Position numbers and translations under genes: made by a program
In this document: one piece after another, positions 28,627 through 36,276 of the stretch
How positions within the stretch are numbered: the first letter of the stretch is position 1
How the letters are laid out: every line of letters begins with the position of its first letter
DNA from: Lacrimispora xylanisolvens
GTDB lineage: Bacteria > Bacillota > Clostridia > Lachnospirales > Lachnospiraceae
NCBI GenBank assembly: GCA_017084465.1
Contig: CP070896.1
Span: 124,001 to 188,000 of the forward strand
Length of the DNA: 64,000 bases
Direction: 5' to 3'
The notes under the pieces: generated by a model
Databases searched by the model: none
Told to the model about the DNA's origin: nothing
Seen by the model: only the letters and a program-made list of their open reading frames with translations

Positions 28627-28830
28627 ACCAGTCCTTGAATCTGATGATTTCCCCAAGCTATTTTTCCGTTCTTCTCTTTTGTGCTCGGCTTCGTACTCTT
28701 CTACGTACTTTTCAATGATTATTCCGCCCATTTGACTTATGCTTCTTTTGTCTTTTTCAGCTATTTCTTTTAATTTTATATATATATCTTCGTCAAGTAT
28801 TATCTGGACTTTTGGTTTATTTGTTGGCAT
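28624..28830 (-). CDS. Ribbon-helix-helix (Arc/CopG-type) phage repressor
   Basis: 68 residues. KPKVQIILDEDIYIKLKEIA gives the beta strand and first helix, KRSISQMGGIIIEKYVEEYE the second helix, followed by a charged tail (KREERKNSLGKSSDSRTG). It is the only minus-strand gene of the prophage. It faces a plus-strand promoter whose -35 box lies inside an inverted repeat (28854-28872), so it probably keeps the small-gene operon silent. Its C-terminal tail reappears fused to a host gene at 32934. Confidence 0.82.
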   Translation of the reverse strand: MPTNKPKVQIILDEDIYIKLKEIAEKDKRSISQMGGIIIEKYVEEYEAEHKREERKNSLGKSSDSRTG

Positions 28831-28853
28831 AATAAAAACTCCTTCTATTTTGG

Positions 28854-28920
28854 GGGATTGACAGTTAATCCCTTTTGTGATATTTTGGTTAATATAAGGG
28901 AGTAACCTTTAATCCCTTTT
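28854..28920 (+). promoter_or_regulatory. Promoter and operators for the right-hand phage operon
   Basis: TTGACA (28858-28863), 17-bp spacer and TATTTT (28881-28886) form a plus-strand promoter. GGGATT/AATCCC (28854-28872) straddles the -35 box; AAGGGA/TCCCTT (28896-28918) lies just after the start. The 12-bp TTAATCCCTTTT occurs at 28865 and 28909. This is a good operator for the RHH repressor encoded next to it. Confidence 0.7.
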
Positions 28921-29194
28921 TGATGGCTCGGTCGTTGTCGGTGCATTGGAAACCGTCTGTATACGGAATGCGTAAGGACATAAGCATATCCGGGAAAATC
29001 TCGGTAGGGTGTATAGGCAATAGACCACTGCTATTTTAGCATAAAGCCGAAAGGTTTGCCTTTGTCCAGTCCGAAAATTTGAATGTATGGTATATAGCAT
29101 AGGAGTATGTCCATTTTATCATACATTCGGATTTTTGTATATATTGTGAATCTCGTTAATTGGTGGTGTTTTTATTGTTCAGGAGGTTGATATC
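28921..29194 (+). other. Leader region of the right-hand phage operon
   Basis: About 270 bp without a gene. It contains GAATGTATG (29081-29089) and CATACATTC (29120-29128), a perfect 9-bp inverted repeat followed by a T-rich run, which could terminate or attenuate the transcript before the small genes. The remainder is unassigned; a small RNA or origin element is possible. Confidence 0.5.
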
Positions 29195-29431
29195 ATGAAA
29201 AAAGTGACTTTGGGTGATATTTCAGAATGTTTGCCAGTTGATGAACTTCGTATTTTGGCTTATGATGGCTCGGCATATTCCGGAACATTTGTTTTGCCGT
29301 TTTCCGATGCTTCTCGTTATTATCATTATGTAGTCTGGTTGATTACGGAACTTGATATAGTAAATAGGATTGCAGGTATTATGTTGCGGGTTGATTCCCT
29401 TGAAGATTTCGAAAAGTTAAGGGGGAATTAA
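29195..29431 (+). CDS. Phage hypothetical protein, 78 aa
   Basis: Preceded by AGGAGG and beginning MKKVTLGDISECLPVDELRI. No membrane segment and no motif that I recognise. First gene of the repressor-controlled small operon, so an early regulatory or replication role is likely. Confidence 0.65.
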   Translation: MKKVTLGDISECLPVDELRILAYDGSAYSGTFVLPFSDASRYYHYVVWLITELDIVNRIAGIMLRVDSLEDFEKLRGN

Positions 29432-29617
29432 ATGCATTTTAGTGATGGTACTTATTATTCGGCTGTTCGTGATGGCTGGGTGACTTCGTTTCAAGTTATA
29501 GGGCGTAATCCTGATGGTACTTTTGATATTCGTTGGTTAGAAGGTTCTATAAGTTCTGCTCATAAAGTGGAAATGGTGGAATGGGTAGATGCTTATGAAT
29601 CTTTACATAAAAAATAG
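29432..29617 (+). CDS. Phage hypothetical protein, 61 aa
   Basis: Starts directly after the preceding stop (TAA ATG) and uses GGGGG within the end of that gene as ribosome binding site. The composition (GTYYSAVRDGWVTSFQVIG, then FDIRWLEGS) suggests a small beta-rich domain. Function unknown. Confidence 0.65.
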   Translation: MHFSDGTYYSAVRDGWVTSFQVIGRNPDGTFDIRWLEGSISSAHKVEMVEWVDAYESLHKK

Positions 29618-29643
29618 TAAATACGTTAAGGAGGTCAAATTTT

Positions 29644-29925
29644 ATGAAAGTTACTGGTATTTTTAAGTTAATGGGTGTTGAATCTCAATCTGGTTTTAAA
29701 GATCCGTCACAGACAAATTATGTCGTTGGTCTGGCTCAAGGTATGGACAGTTTGCGTATGTATCTTGACGCGACTGAATTTAATCTATACAAGGACATTC
29801 CTCCATATTCTGATGTGGAAGTTGTTCTTGATTACAACCCGGTTGCAAAGGAAGTTCGGTACTCCATGCACCTTGTTACAATGGCACCTGTTAACAAAGC
29901 TTCTGCTATTGCTTCTGGAAAGTAA
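29644..29925 (+). CDS. Candidate phage ssDNA-binding protein (pV-like)
   Basis: 93 residues, AAGGAGG upstream, starting MKVTGIFKLMGVESQSGF. Size, beta-rich sequence (VEVVLDYNPVAKEVRYSMHL) and position next to replication genes fit the pV/SSB that coats phage single strands. No diagnostic motif, so the assignment is by analogy. Confidence 0.55.
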   Translation: MKVTGIFKLMGVESQSGFKDPSQTNYVVGLAQGMDSLRMYLDATEFNLYKDIPPYSDVEVVLDYNPVAKEVRYSMHLVTMAPVNKASAIASGK

Positions 29926-30000
29926 TACCCGGCTATAGTGATTCCCCGGCTTCTTCCAGTATGAATCAATACCTTGCATTCTCCTTGATTACCGTTGTAC

Positions 30001-30060
30001 CGCATTGGAATGCGTTACCGTTGTTCGGTGAGTGGGGGCATCGCCGGGGGGACCGCTCAC
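30001..30060. repeat. Dense inverted repeats near the right end of the phage
   Basis: CGCATTGGAATGCG (30001-30014) is a perfect 6-bp-arm palindrome. GTGAGTGG (from 30029) pairs, with one G-U, to CCGCTCAC (30053-30060) over a G-rich loop. No gene covers this interval. It is a candidate packaging signal or double-strand origin. Confidence 0.55.
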
Positions 30061-30089
30061 ACGGATTCTGTTTTATGGGGGTACATGAG

Positions 30090-30317
30090 ATGAAATTATC
30101 AGAATTGGAACTGCTCTATCTTCGCCGACTTCTGGTGGAGCGTCTGGAATCTCTTGACAGAGGTCTCCAGAAGAATCTCCGTATCTTTGGAGATTCGGAC
30201 GACATTGTTTTGAAACAGCGGAAAATCGGGAATTTGGAAGCTGAAACAGCCGTTTTGACGGCTATCAAAGAAAAGGTTAATCTTGAGATTGGTTTTTGCT
30301 CTCTCACTGCTACTTGA
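30090..30317 (+). CDS. Phage hypothetical helical protein, 75 aa
   Basis: Start at 30090 (GGGGG eight bases upstream) rather than at ATG 30075. The sequence (ELELLYLRRLLVERLESLDRG ... LEAETAVLTAIKEKV) predicts two long helices, perhaps a coiled coil. Last gene before the att site; missing from copy 2. Function unknown. Confidence 0.6.
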   Translation: MKLSELELLYLRRLLVERLESLDRGLQKNLRIFGDSDDIVLKQRKIGNLEAETAVLTAIKEKVNLEIGFCSLTAT

Positions 30318-30342
30318 GAAAAACGGGAATTTTTGATATAAT
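30314..30342 (+). promoter_or_regulatory. Promoter pointing across the phage att site
   Basis: TTGAGA (30314-30319), 17-bp spacer and TATAAT (30337-30342). In the circular phage it would sit just upstream of att and read toward the structural genes. At the chromosomal left end (attL) this promoter is replaced by host DNA. Confidence 0.65.
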
Positions 30343-30367
30343 TTATGTCTGGACTTTTTCGGTTTAG

Positions 30368-30415
30368 CAACTATTCGCAATTAACTAGACTTTCGCGAAT
30401 AGTTGAAACCGTCAC
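30368..30415. repeat. Phage-phage att site (attP-like, between tandem copies)
   Basis: Perfect 11-bp arms CAACTATTCGC (30368-30378) and GCGAATAGTTG (30395-30405) with a 16-bp centre. The right half is identical to attL. Eleven-base arms are the size bound by Xer recombinases, though the centre is wider than the 6-8 bp of classical dif. Because phage DNA lies on both sides, this sequence represents the uninserted attP. Confidence 0.8.
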
Positions 30416-30486
30416 ATACTATTATATCATGATTCCAACACCTTTTACAAGTTGTTGGTTTTTTTTATATTCGGGAGGAAATTTAT

Positions 30487-30720
30487 ATGCAGTTCTACAT
30501 CGCTACTGCTTCTGATGCAGATACCTCTGACATGGAATGGGAATCGCTTCAGGACTTGGAGGTTTCCGAGGATTTTGACCAGACCTCCCAAGAATTACTT
30601 TATTCGATTAACAATAACCTGACGCAAATCAATACATACGTTGGATTCACTGTTACCGTTGGATTTGCTCTGATTATTGTATATATCATCATAAAGCCAG
30701 TGTTTTACTTCTTAAGGTGA
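30487..30720 (+). CDS. Inovirus small membrane protein, copy 2
   Basis: 77 residues, nearly identical to the protein at 24075 (two conservative changes near the membrane segment: LLIVYIIM to LIIVYIIIK). Promoter at 30314 and GGGAGG site are intact, so it may still be expressed. Confidence 0.75.
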   Translation: MQFYIATASDADTSDMEWESLQDLEVSEDFDQTSQELLYSINNNLTQINTYVGFTVTVGFALIIVYIIIKPVFYFLR

Positions 30721-30735
30721 CGGCTTTAGAAAGGA

Positions 30736-30830
30736 GGAAAACAACCGTTTTAATTCCTGTTGGGTTGACGATCATGGGGATCATGGTTGGTATTGGACTG
30801 ATTCCCCGTATTATTTACAAGTTTCTGTAA
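30736..30830 (+). pseudogene. Coat-protein gene remnant, copy 2
   Basis: GGAGGAAAAC is joined directly to the codons for TVLIPVGLTIMGIM ... RIIYKFL. The ATG and first 29 codons present in copy 1 (24331-24419) are missing, so no coat protein can be made. Confidence 0.8.
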
Positions 30831-30895
30831 TGGCTGTGAGGGATTTTCGATTGTCGGAAGTCCCTCTTTTGCTTCATTGGTGTATGGAGGTGTTT

Positions 30896-31200
30896 ATGTC
30901 AGTTCGTTTGGCTTTGGCTGTCCTGATCTCCGCTATCTTCTGCTTTCCCTGTTACGCTTCTTCGGCTCTCCCGGCTTCTCCCTCCAATGCTCTAATAAAG
31001 GGTTATGATATTCCGGATTTGCCGAAAAATGATAGCTATGCAAGTTATGCGATTATAAAGAATACGGTATCGTATTCCATGAAAAAGACTATGCAGACTA
31101 TCTTATGTTTGCGTTCTACTCTCCGCCTGTTGTCACTTATGGGGGGTATAGTTTTCAAGATGATACGCTTCACTTTTCGGGGCATTTGGGTTGGGATTAA
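30896..31200 (+). pseudogene. Secreted structural protein remnant, copy 2
   Basis: ATG 30896 begins MSVRLALAVLISAIFCFPCYASSA, matching the signal peptide of the 24572 gene. A frame change after VSYSMKK and a deletion (fusing GHLGW to the zot remnant at about 31198) remove the rest. Confidence 0.75.
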
Positions 31201-31496
31201 TTACCATTTTATCATCTTCACAGGTGTTTACCCGTGTTGCAAAACCACTCTGGGAGCAATGCTATGATGTCATGGAGTGCCATACATTCTTTGGCCGTTG
31301 GACACGGGTAAAATGCTATGATGCGGATGACTACTGCTCTGTTATAGATAATTACAGTCCAGAGAAGAAATTCAAGCTTCCCAAGCGTTGGATACGCTCA
31401 TTTATACAGACTGATGAACTTAGGGAATCCTATGATACATATGAAGAGGTTCAGCGGTTGTCCAGACAAGGCTTTGCTCCAAAAGTGGTACGATAG
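31198..31496 (+). pseudogene. zot 3' remnant, copy 2
   Basis: Encodes TILSSSQVFTRVAKPLWEQ to the C-terminus APKVVR, about 95% identical to copy 1. Walker A and B and the membrane segment are gone. Confidence 0.82.
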
Positions 31497-31766
31497 TTAT
31501 CTCTGTTGGGGGTCAAATTATAATCCGCTCTTCTGCTCTTCTGGGGACTGTCTGCTCATTCATGGAATATGGTCTAAGCGTAAGCGCCCCCGGCGCGACG
31601 CTACCATTACTTGACAGTATAAACACTTAAGGAACTTTTTGATAAAAACAGGGGTAAAAATCGTATAATTAATATTTGATAAATTCACGTACATTGAAAA
31701 CTTAATATTGATAGTTGGAGTTGTAAGTATTATGATTTATTTATGTGAGTTTTGAAAGGAGATATA

Positions 31767-32568
31767 ATGGAAATTAATTCATTTTCATGGACTGTAAGTG
31801 GAAATTGTGCTTACAAAGAAATTGACAAATCTACAAAAGATTATAATAGTACAGAAATACCAAAGGCAATATGTGAATATTGGAATGCGGATACATTAAG
31901 TGAAGGTGAAAAAATTTTTATAAAATTTATTGTTAAAGGAAAAGAGTATTCGGCAACTATAGAAAAGAGAGCCGGAAGAGTTAGGTTATTATGGAATGAT
32001 GATTTTAAATCTGCTATAGGTATTAACCGTATTTCATTGCGTCTTCAGGAGAAAATTTCTGAATTAGTAAAGTGTGGAAATGGTATTCTTATTAAGTATG
32101 CATTGAATTTTAATGTAGTTCTCGTTTTTTAAGAAGCTTAATGAAAATAGCTATAGTGCTAAGATTATTAAAAAATATGATAACATAGGTAGTTATGATT
32201 ACAAAGCAAAACAAGCTGATCAAGAATGTTATGTTGAAGGTAAAAGGAAGGTCTACTATTCAACAATATACGAAAGAAATCATAGTTGTAGAATGGACGC
32301 TTTAAGAATACATGGATATCAGTGCTTTGTTTGTGGATTTGATTTTAAAAATTCATACGGGGAACTTGGAAAAGAATATATAGAGATACATCATAAAAAA
32401 CCACTCTATAGCCTTACTGAAGAGATTGAAATAAATCCCGAAACAGATTTAATCCCTGTATGTTCTAATTGCCACAGAATGATTCATAGAAGAAAAGACA
32501 GGATTATAACTGTAGAAGAACTTAAAGAAATCGTACAAATACAAAAACTACCAACTACCAATATTTAG
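31767..32568 (+). CDS. HNH endonuclease in the phage cargo slot (frame interrupted)
   Basis: Starts at ATG 31767 behind AAAGGAG. The N-terminal ~120 residues (INSFSWTVSGNCAYKEID ... GRVRLLWNDDF) are a substrate-recognition-like domain that I do not recognise. The frame breaks in T6 (32125-32130) and the span is 3n+1, so one base is surplus. The C-terminus is a typical HNH nuclease: YQCFVCGF, YIEIHHKKPL, LIPVCSNCHRMIHRRK. About 266 residues, very AT-rich compared with the phage. Likely a restriction-type defence or anti-competitor gene carried by the phage. Confidence 0.8.
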
Positions 32569-32580
32569 TTGGTAGTTTTT
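32543..32580 (+). terminator. Terminator of the HNH gene
   Basis: AAACTACCAACT pairs with AGTTGGTAGTTT, followed by T5. It overlaps the stop codon, giving the cargo its own 3' end. Confidence 0.85.
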
Positions 32581-32628
32581 GTATTGTATTAAACCGTTAT
32601 TTTGTTATTAAGGAATTGAGGTGATTTG

Positions 32629-32874
32629 ATGGAACCTTATAACGTTAAGGTGATTACATATCCTGATCTTTCAAGGCAATGCGATTCCTCGTTTGGTCGC
32701 AAGCGTTATTGGTCGTCCAGAAACCTGCTGACACCTTTGGAAGAGGTGTTTCACATGGACGGCACTGCCCGTTTCGTTCTCTCCGATGAACTTGGGGAAT
32801 GTTCAAAGTTTAAGAAGATCAGCACTGTACAGTATGGGGAAATGACCCAGTCAGTTGAAATATTCGATTTGTAA
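32629..32874 (+). pseudogene. rep remnant, copy 2
   Basis: MEPYNVKVITYPDLSRQ is fused in frame to CDSSFGRKRYWSS and the rest of the Rep C-terminus. The HUH and tyrosine motifs are deleted, so the 81-residue product cannot nick DNA. Confidence 0.85.
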
Positions 32875-32933
32875 TATAAGTATAGTTAAGGTCAATGGTT
32901 AAATTAATAGGTTATTTTCAGGGGAGAATTTTT

Positions 32934-33425
32934 TTAACCAGTCCTGGAATTTGATGATTGCCCCAGTTCATTCTTCCGTTCTTCTTTTTTATGTTGGACA
33001 TCCTGTCCATATTTAAGAATTTCATCAAATAATTCTTTTTGCCATGTCTTAACCTCTTCACCCGTTTCTCCATCTGGAAATCTAACATCTTTAGAATAGC
33101 TAAAAAAGTCTGTCCAAAACTCAGGATATCGCTTTTTGATTTCATCATCACTTAAAGATTCAATTATACCATTGTCTATTTCATTCAGCCGCCTATCCTC
33201 TATAGGAGTTATACGCTTCAATTCAGCCACGTATTTTGCAGTCTGCTTTGTACGTAGATATTCACTGGTATAAATTTGGGTAATACTTATATCTTTAAAA
33301 TAAGTACATAACATTTTTGCTTTTGCTTCACCTGATTCGCTTAACGGCTCATCCTGATGTTTAAAATATTCGTTAAAATAATCACCTTCTGCTTTATCCC
33401 CGTGTCTGACTACGTAAACTTTCAT
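32934..33425 (-). CDS. Histidine phosphatase family protein with a phage-derived C-terminal tail
   Basis: 163 residues from ATG 33425 (AAGGAG upstream). The first ~145 are a phosphoglycerate-mutase-like fold: VYVVRHGDKAEGD with the catalytic RHG, and IYTSEYLRTKQTA. The last ~19 residues (HKKEERKNELGQSSNSRTG) are the tail of the inovirus RHH repressor, so the native end (including the usual second catalytic His) has been replaced. Activity is doubtful. Probably co-transcribed with the VOC gene upstream. Confidence 0.8.
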   Translation of the reverse strand: MKVYVVRHGDKAEGDYFNEYFKHQDEPLSESGEAKAKMLCTYFKDISITQIYTSEYLRTKQTAKYVAELKRITPIEDRRLNEIDNGIIESLSDDEIKKRYPEFWTDFFSYSKDVRFPDGETGEEVKTWQKELFDEILKYGQDVQHKKEERKNELGQSSNSRTG

Positions 33426-33475
33426 TCTTCTACTCTCCTTTCGCAAATAGTCCGTTGAAGTTTCACAATTAAAAG

Positions 33476-33883
33476 TCACACATCAGCTCCCATATAACTC
33501 CAAAACGATCCTTTACAGTACCAATTATTACCATGTACGGTGGTCTTTCGAGTGGCCTTATTACCTCTCCCCCCATCACTAAGTACTGAGAAGGCATTTT
33601 CAACTTCTTCTGCTGTATCAAACCCGATAATATGAATTACTTTTCTGGTAAGTTCCACTTCCGCCTCATCGGATAGATCATTCATCCTTACCTCCTGATC
33701 GCCAAACATAATCTCGGAATGATACACCAATGATTCCTTTTCTTCATCTGGCCGTTCCCACCCGTTTATTACGGCATCGGAATAATGTAATAGATTCCTT
33801 ATCGTACATCCAAAGGCTTTCTTGTATTTCTCCAAGGCTTCCTCTGCCTCTCCTGAAAAGCATAATTTCTGTATAAATTTCAT
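33476..33883 (-). CDS. VOC-family (PhnB/glyoxalase-like) protein
   Basis: 135 residues starting MKFIQKLCFSGEAEEALEKYKKAFG and including VYHSEIMFGDQEVRMNDL, the paired beta-alpha-beta layout of PhnB/3-demethylubiquinone-9 methyltransferase-like proteins. Ends 51 bp before the histidine phosphatase. Function not assignable. Confidence 0.82.
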   Translation of the reverse strand: MKFIQKLCFSGEAEEALEKYKKAFGCTIRNLLHYSDAVINGWERPDEEKESLVYHSEIMFGDQEVRMNDLSDEAEVELTRKVIHIIGFDTAEEVENAFSVLSDGGRGNKATRKTTVHGNNWYCKGSFWSYMGADV

Positions 33884-33964
33884 ATAGATACTCCTTTATA
33901 TTAAAATAGGTAATCCTGTTTTTTCATCTCCGGTGCAAATATGAAATATATTAATTGGTCTCTC

Positions 33965-35507
33965 CTACTCTCCGTTCGGAGTTATACGGTACACATATGT
34001 CTTAAGAGGCGGATTGGGCTCATTTAGGTCATATTGATATTCGTCCGTAGTCAACACATAAAAATCACCTGTTTTACTTATCCAGGTTTGGTAGATCATT
34101 CCCTTAAACCGGTGTCTGGAAGCTATTTTCATATCCTCTCCAATGAATAAAAGAGTGGCTGAACTCTCCCTGAGCACGATATGCCCCCACGGACTCATCT
34201 CACAGAAATATCCCCCCGCCTCCCAGATAATTACTCTCAAACAAGTCCTTTTCTATATTGTATTTGCTGATATTTTTATTTCCATAATCATGCATATATA
34301 TCACCCGTCCAGTTTTGTCTGCAAAGAACTCTTTGTTTCTTAACCTGGTTGGAACTAAGGTTTGACGGAGCAATTCCAGATCGTAATTAAGAACAAATAT
34401 AATCATGTGACACTCTTCATTTCCACTCATCTCACCAAAACAAACAACATAGCTTCCGGTGTCAACTACTCCATTGATATAAAGAGAAAAGTCATTGATA
34501 TACTCGGAGAATATAAAACTGGCACAGATTTTGCCATTCTTATCTTTTTTTACAACTGTCGCTCCTCCTTTTAAGTGTTCTTTATAATACCCTTCTTTGG
34601 AGGGAGTCCATTTAGTTGTCAGAAGCGAAATATGTTCCCGATATAGTAATTTTTCAAATTCGTCACCATTGACTTGATAATCTTTGATTACAATCATTTC
34701 CGCCTCATTAAGCATAACCTCAATATGTTTATCATCCTTCCACGTCATATGTATGCGCCTACAATCAGGATCATAGTATTCTTTCGGATACCGGTAATTG
34801 TAAAACTCTTCCGCTTCCCCTGTTTCCAACAAGCGATAGCAGTGGATTTGATAGATATCATAAAGCCCCCATGCATCTACTGTTATCAGACGCCAAACCA
34901 TTTGCTCTTCCTTTATATCTGCCCTGTCCAAAAAACCTGGCTGTACGTTTATCAGTGTCGCCTTAGTCTGGTTATAGACCTTTTTAAGCATCTTCTGTGT
35001 CATATTGAACTCTTGCAGTGCCACTTCATTTTCTCTTTCTAGTTTATTAAATTGCACAATATCAGATATCTCAGACAGCCATAACTGAGTCTTTAATACC
35101 GCCTGGATAATAATTAAATCCTCCATTACTATCTGATCCGTCTTTGGAAGGCAGCGTAAGGCATAATAAGCAGATGCGTCCAGATTAAATAGCTGCTTCC
35201 ACTGGGCTGGCTTAATTACGAATTTCCCTTGCTCATTGCTTCGGTAAGCGCATTTTATTGAGCCAGAAAGAAAGACAGATAACTCAAAGATATCATCATC
35301 AAAATATGCAGTATAGATGACTATCTGTTCTGGTAGCAGTTTAGACAGTTTCGCTCGACTAGGTGTTACTGTATAATTCATATTTTCTGGTAATATCGCC
35401 AGCCAGTCCTCTGCTACGTGACATATTGTATCACCTGGCGCCAAATAAGGATATATATCTTGCTCATCCTTAAATTTGATTTGAATATGCTCAAATTTAG
35501 TACCCAT
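33965..35507 (-). CDS. Hypothetical protein, about 515 aa (frame interrupted)
   Basis: Start at 35507 (MGTKFEHIQIKFKDEQ) with GGGGG upstream. The frame breaks in a run of six C (34212-34217): LGGGG continues as YFCEMSPWGHIVLRESS. The C-terminal half has repeated short beta-strand blocks (GSYVVCFGEMSG, TGRVIYMHDYGN, TGDFYVLTTDEY), suggesting a beta-propeller. No family recognised. Close upstream of the VOC gene. Confidence 0.7.
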
Positions 35508-35602
35508 ATTTCCCCCTTTCATAAACTTTGCTTTATCAAGATCTCAATCAATACGAAACTTAATATCAACTAATTTATCCCACTACTTTAGAATATAAAA
35601 AT

Positions 35603-35647
35603 GGGACTATTTGTTACCATAGATTTCTCTACTTTACCAATAGTCCC
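35603..35647 (-). terminator. Terminator of the secreted-protein gene
   Basis: GGGACTATT (35603-35611) pairs with AATAGTCCC (35639-35647). On the minus strand the hairpin is followed by a T run. Confidence 0.75.
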
Positions 35648-35675
35648 GCCCCAAAATAACAATATTTATAAAAAT

Positions 35676-36149
35676 CTATTTCTTATCTTCAAATACTACC
35701 CAAAGTGGGAAATCACAAATTTCATTCCATTTATTATCCCTAAATGTGAATCCAAAATACAATGGCTCTTTAGATAAGTCTTCAATATCGCCATCTAAAA
35801 ATGGAACGTAGCTGACGCGGCCATTCTCAAGATCAGTCATTAAATCGCCTGCATATTCCTGATTTACCTTTAAAACAGTTGAAGTTATGGATACTGCATT
35901 TGTATCAGTTGTCACAATATCGAAAAAACGATACCTATTCTCAGCATTTTTTTCTGGTTTCTGAACAACGACTACTGTTGTAGTCTCTCCGTTTATTGTC
36001 ATGTCTCTTGTTTCAATAAAGCCTGGAACCATAATCTGATATCTTTCATCTCCCCAGTTAACAGCCTGGTCTTCTGCAGCGCTTGCAGGTATAATCATCA
36101 AACCAGCAAGTATAATTGTTGCAAATATAGCTCTAAAAAACCCCTTCAT
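35676..36149 (-). CDS. Secreted protein of unknown function
   Basis: 157 residues from ATG 36149 (AAAGGAGG upstream). Signal peptide ending in IIPASAAE, then a ~130-residue domain (WGDERYQIMVPGFIETRDM, VVVVQKPEKNAENRYRFFDIV). Probably extracellular. No family recognised. Confidence 0.75.
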   Translation of the reverse strand: MKGFFRAIFATIILAGLMIIPASAAEDQAVNWGDERYQIMVPGFIETRDMTINGETTTVVVVQKPEKNAENRYRFFDIVTTDTNAVSITSTVLKVNQEYAGDLMTDLENGRVSYVPFLDGDIEDLSKEPLYFGFTFRDNKWNEICDFPLWVVFEDKK

Positions 36150-36276
36150 ACATGAAACCTCCTTTTTTTTCCATAATATCATAATAAATTCTTCATTACA
36201 ATTATTTTTTAATAAATATGAATGAATGTTCCCACTATTAAGCGCTTTTCAACTCTCCGCTGCCACTTTGTCACCA

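Larger units (their letters stand above)
23953..30382 (+). mobile_element. Integrated filamentous phage (inovirus), complete copy, 6,430 bp
   Basis: The unit runs from the att core at 23953 to the next identical core at 30383. It encodes, in order, a 77-aa membrane protein, a coat-like 57-aa peptide, a secreted membrane-anchored protein, a pIII-like adhesin, an 80-aa membrane protein, a Zot/pI ATPase, a variable small membrane protein, a HUH Rep, an antisense RHH repressor and four small proteins, one possibly ssDNA-binding. Size, order and content fit Inoviridae. No integrase or secretin is encoded, which fits a Xer-dependent phage of a single-membrane host. Confidence 0.88.
30383..32993 (+). 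mobile_element. Second, degenerate tandem inovirus copy
   Basis: It repeats copy 1 with a few percent differences but with large deletions: about 89 bp removing the coat start, about 1.9 kb from the secreted protein into zot, an in-frame loss of Rep motifs, and loss of everything from the repressor onward including attR. It retains the 77-aa membrane gene, the GC hairpin and an HNH nuclease gene. It cannot make phage by itself. The right boundary is taken where homology to the repressor tail ends. Confidence 0.82.
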
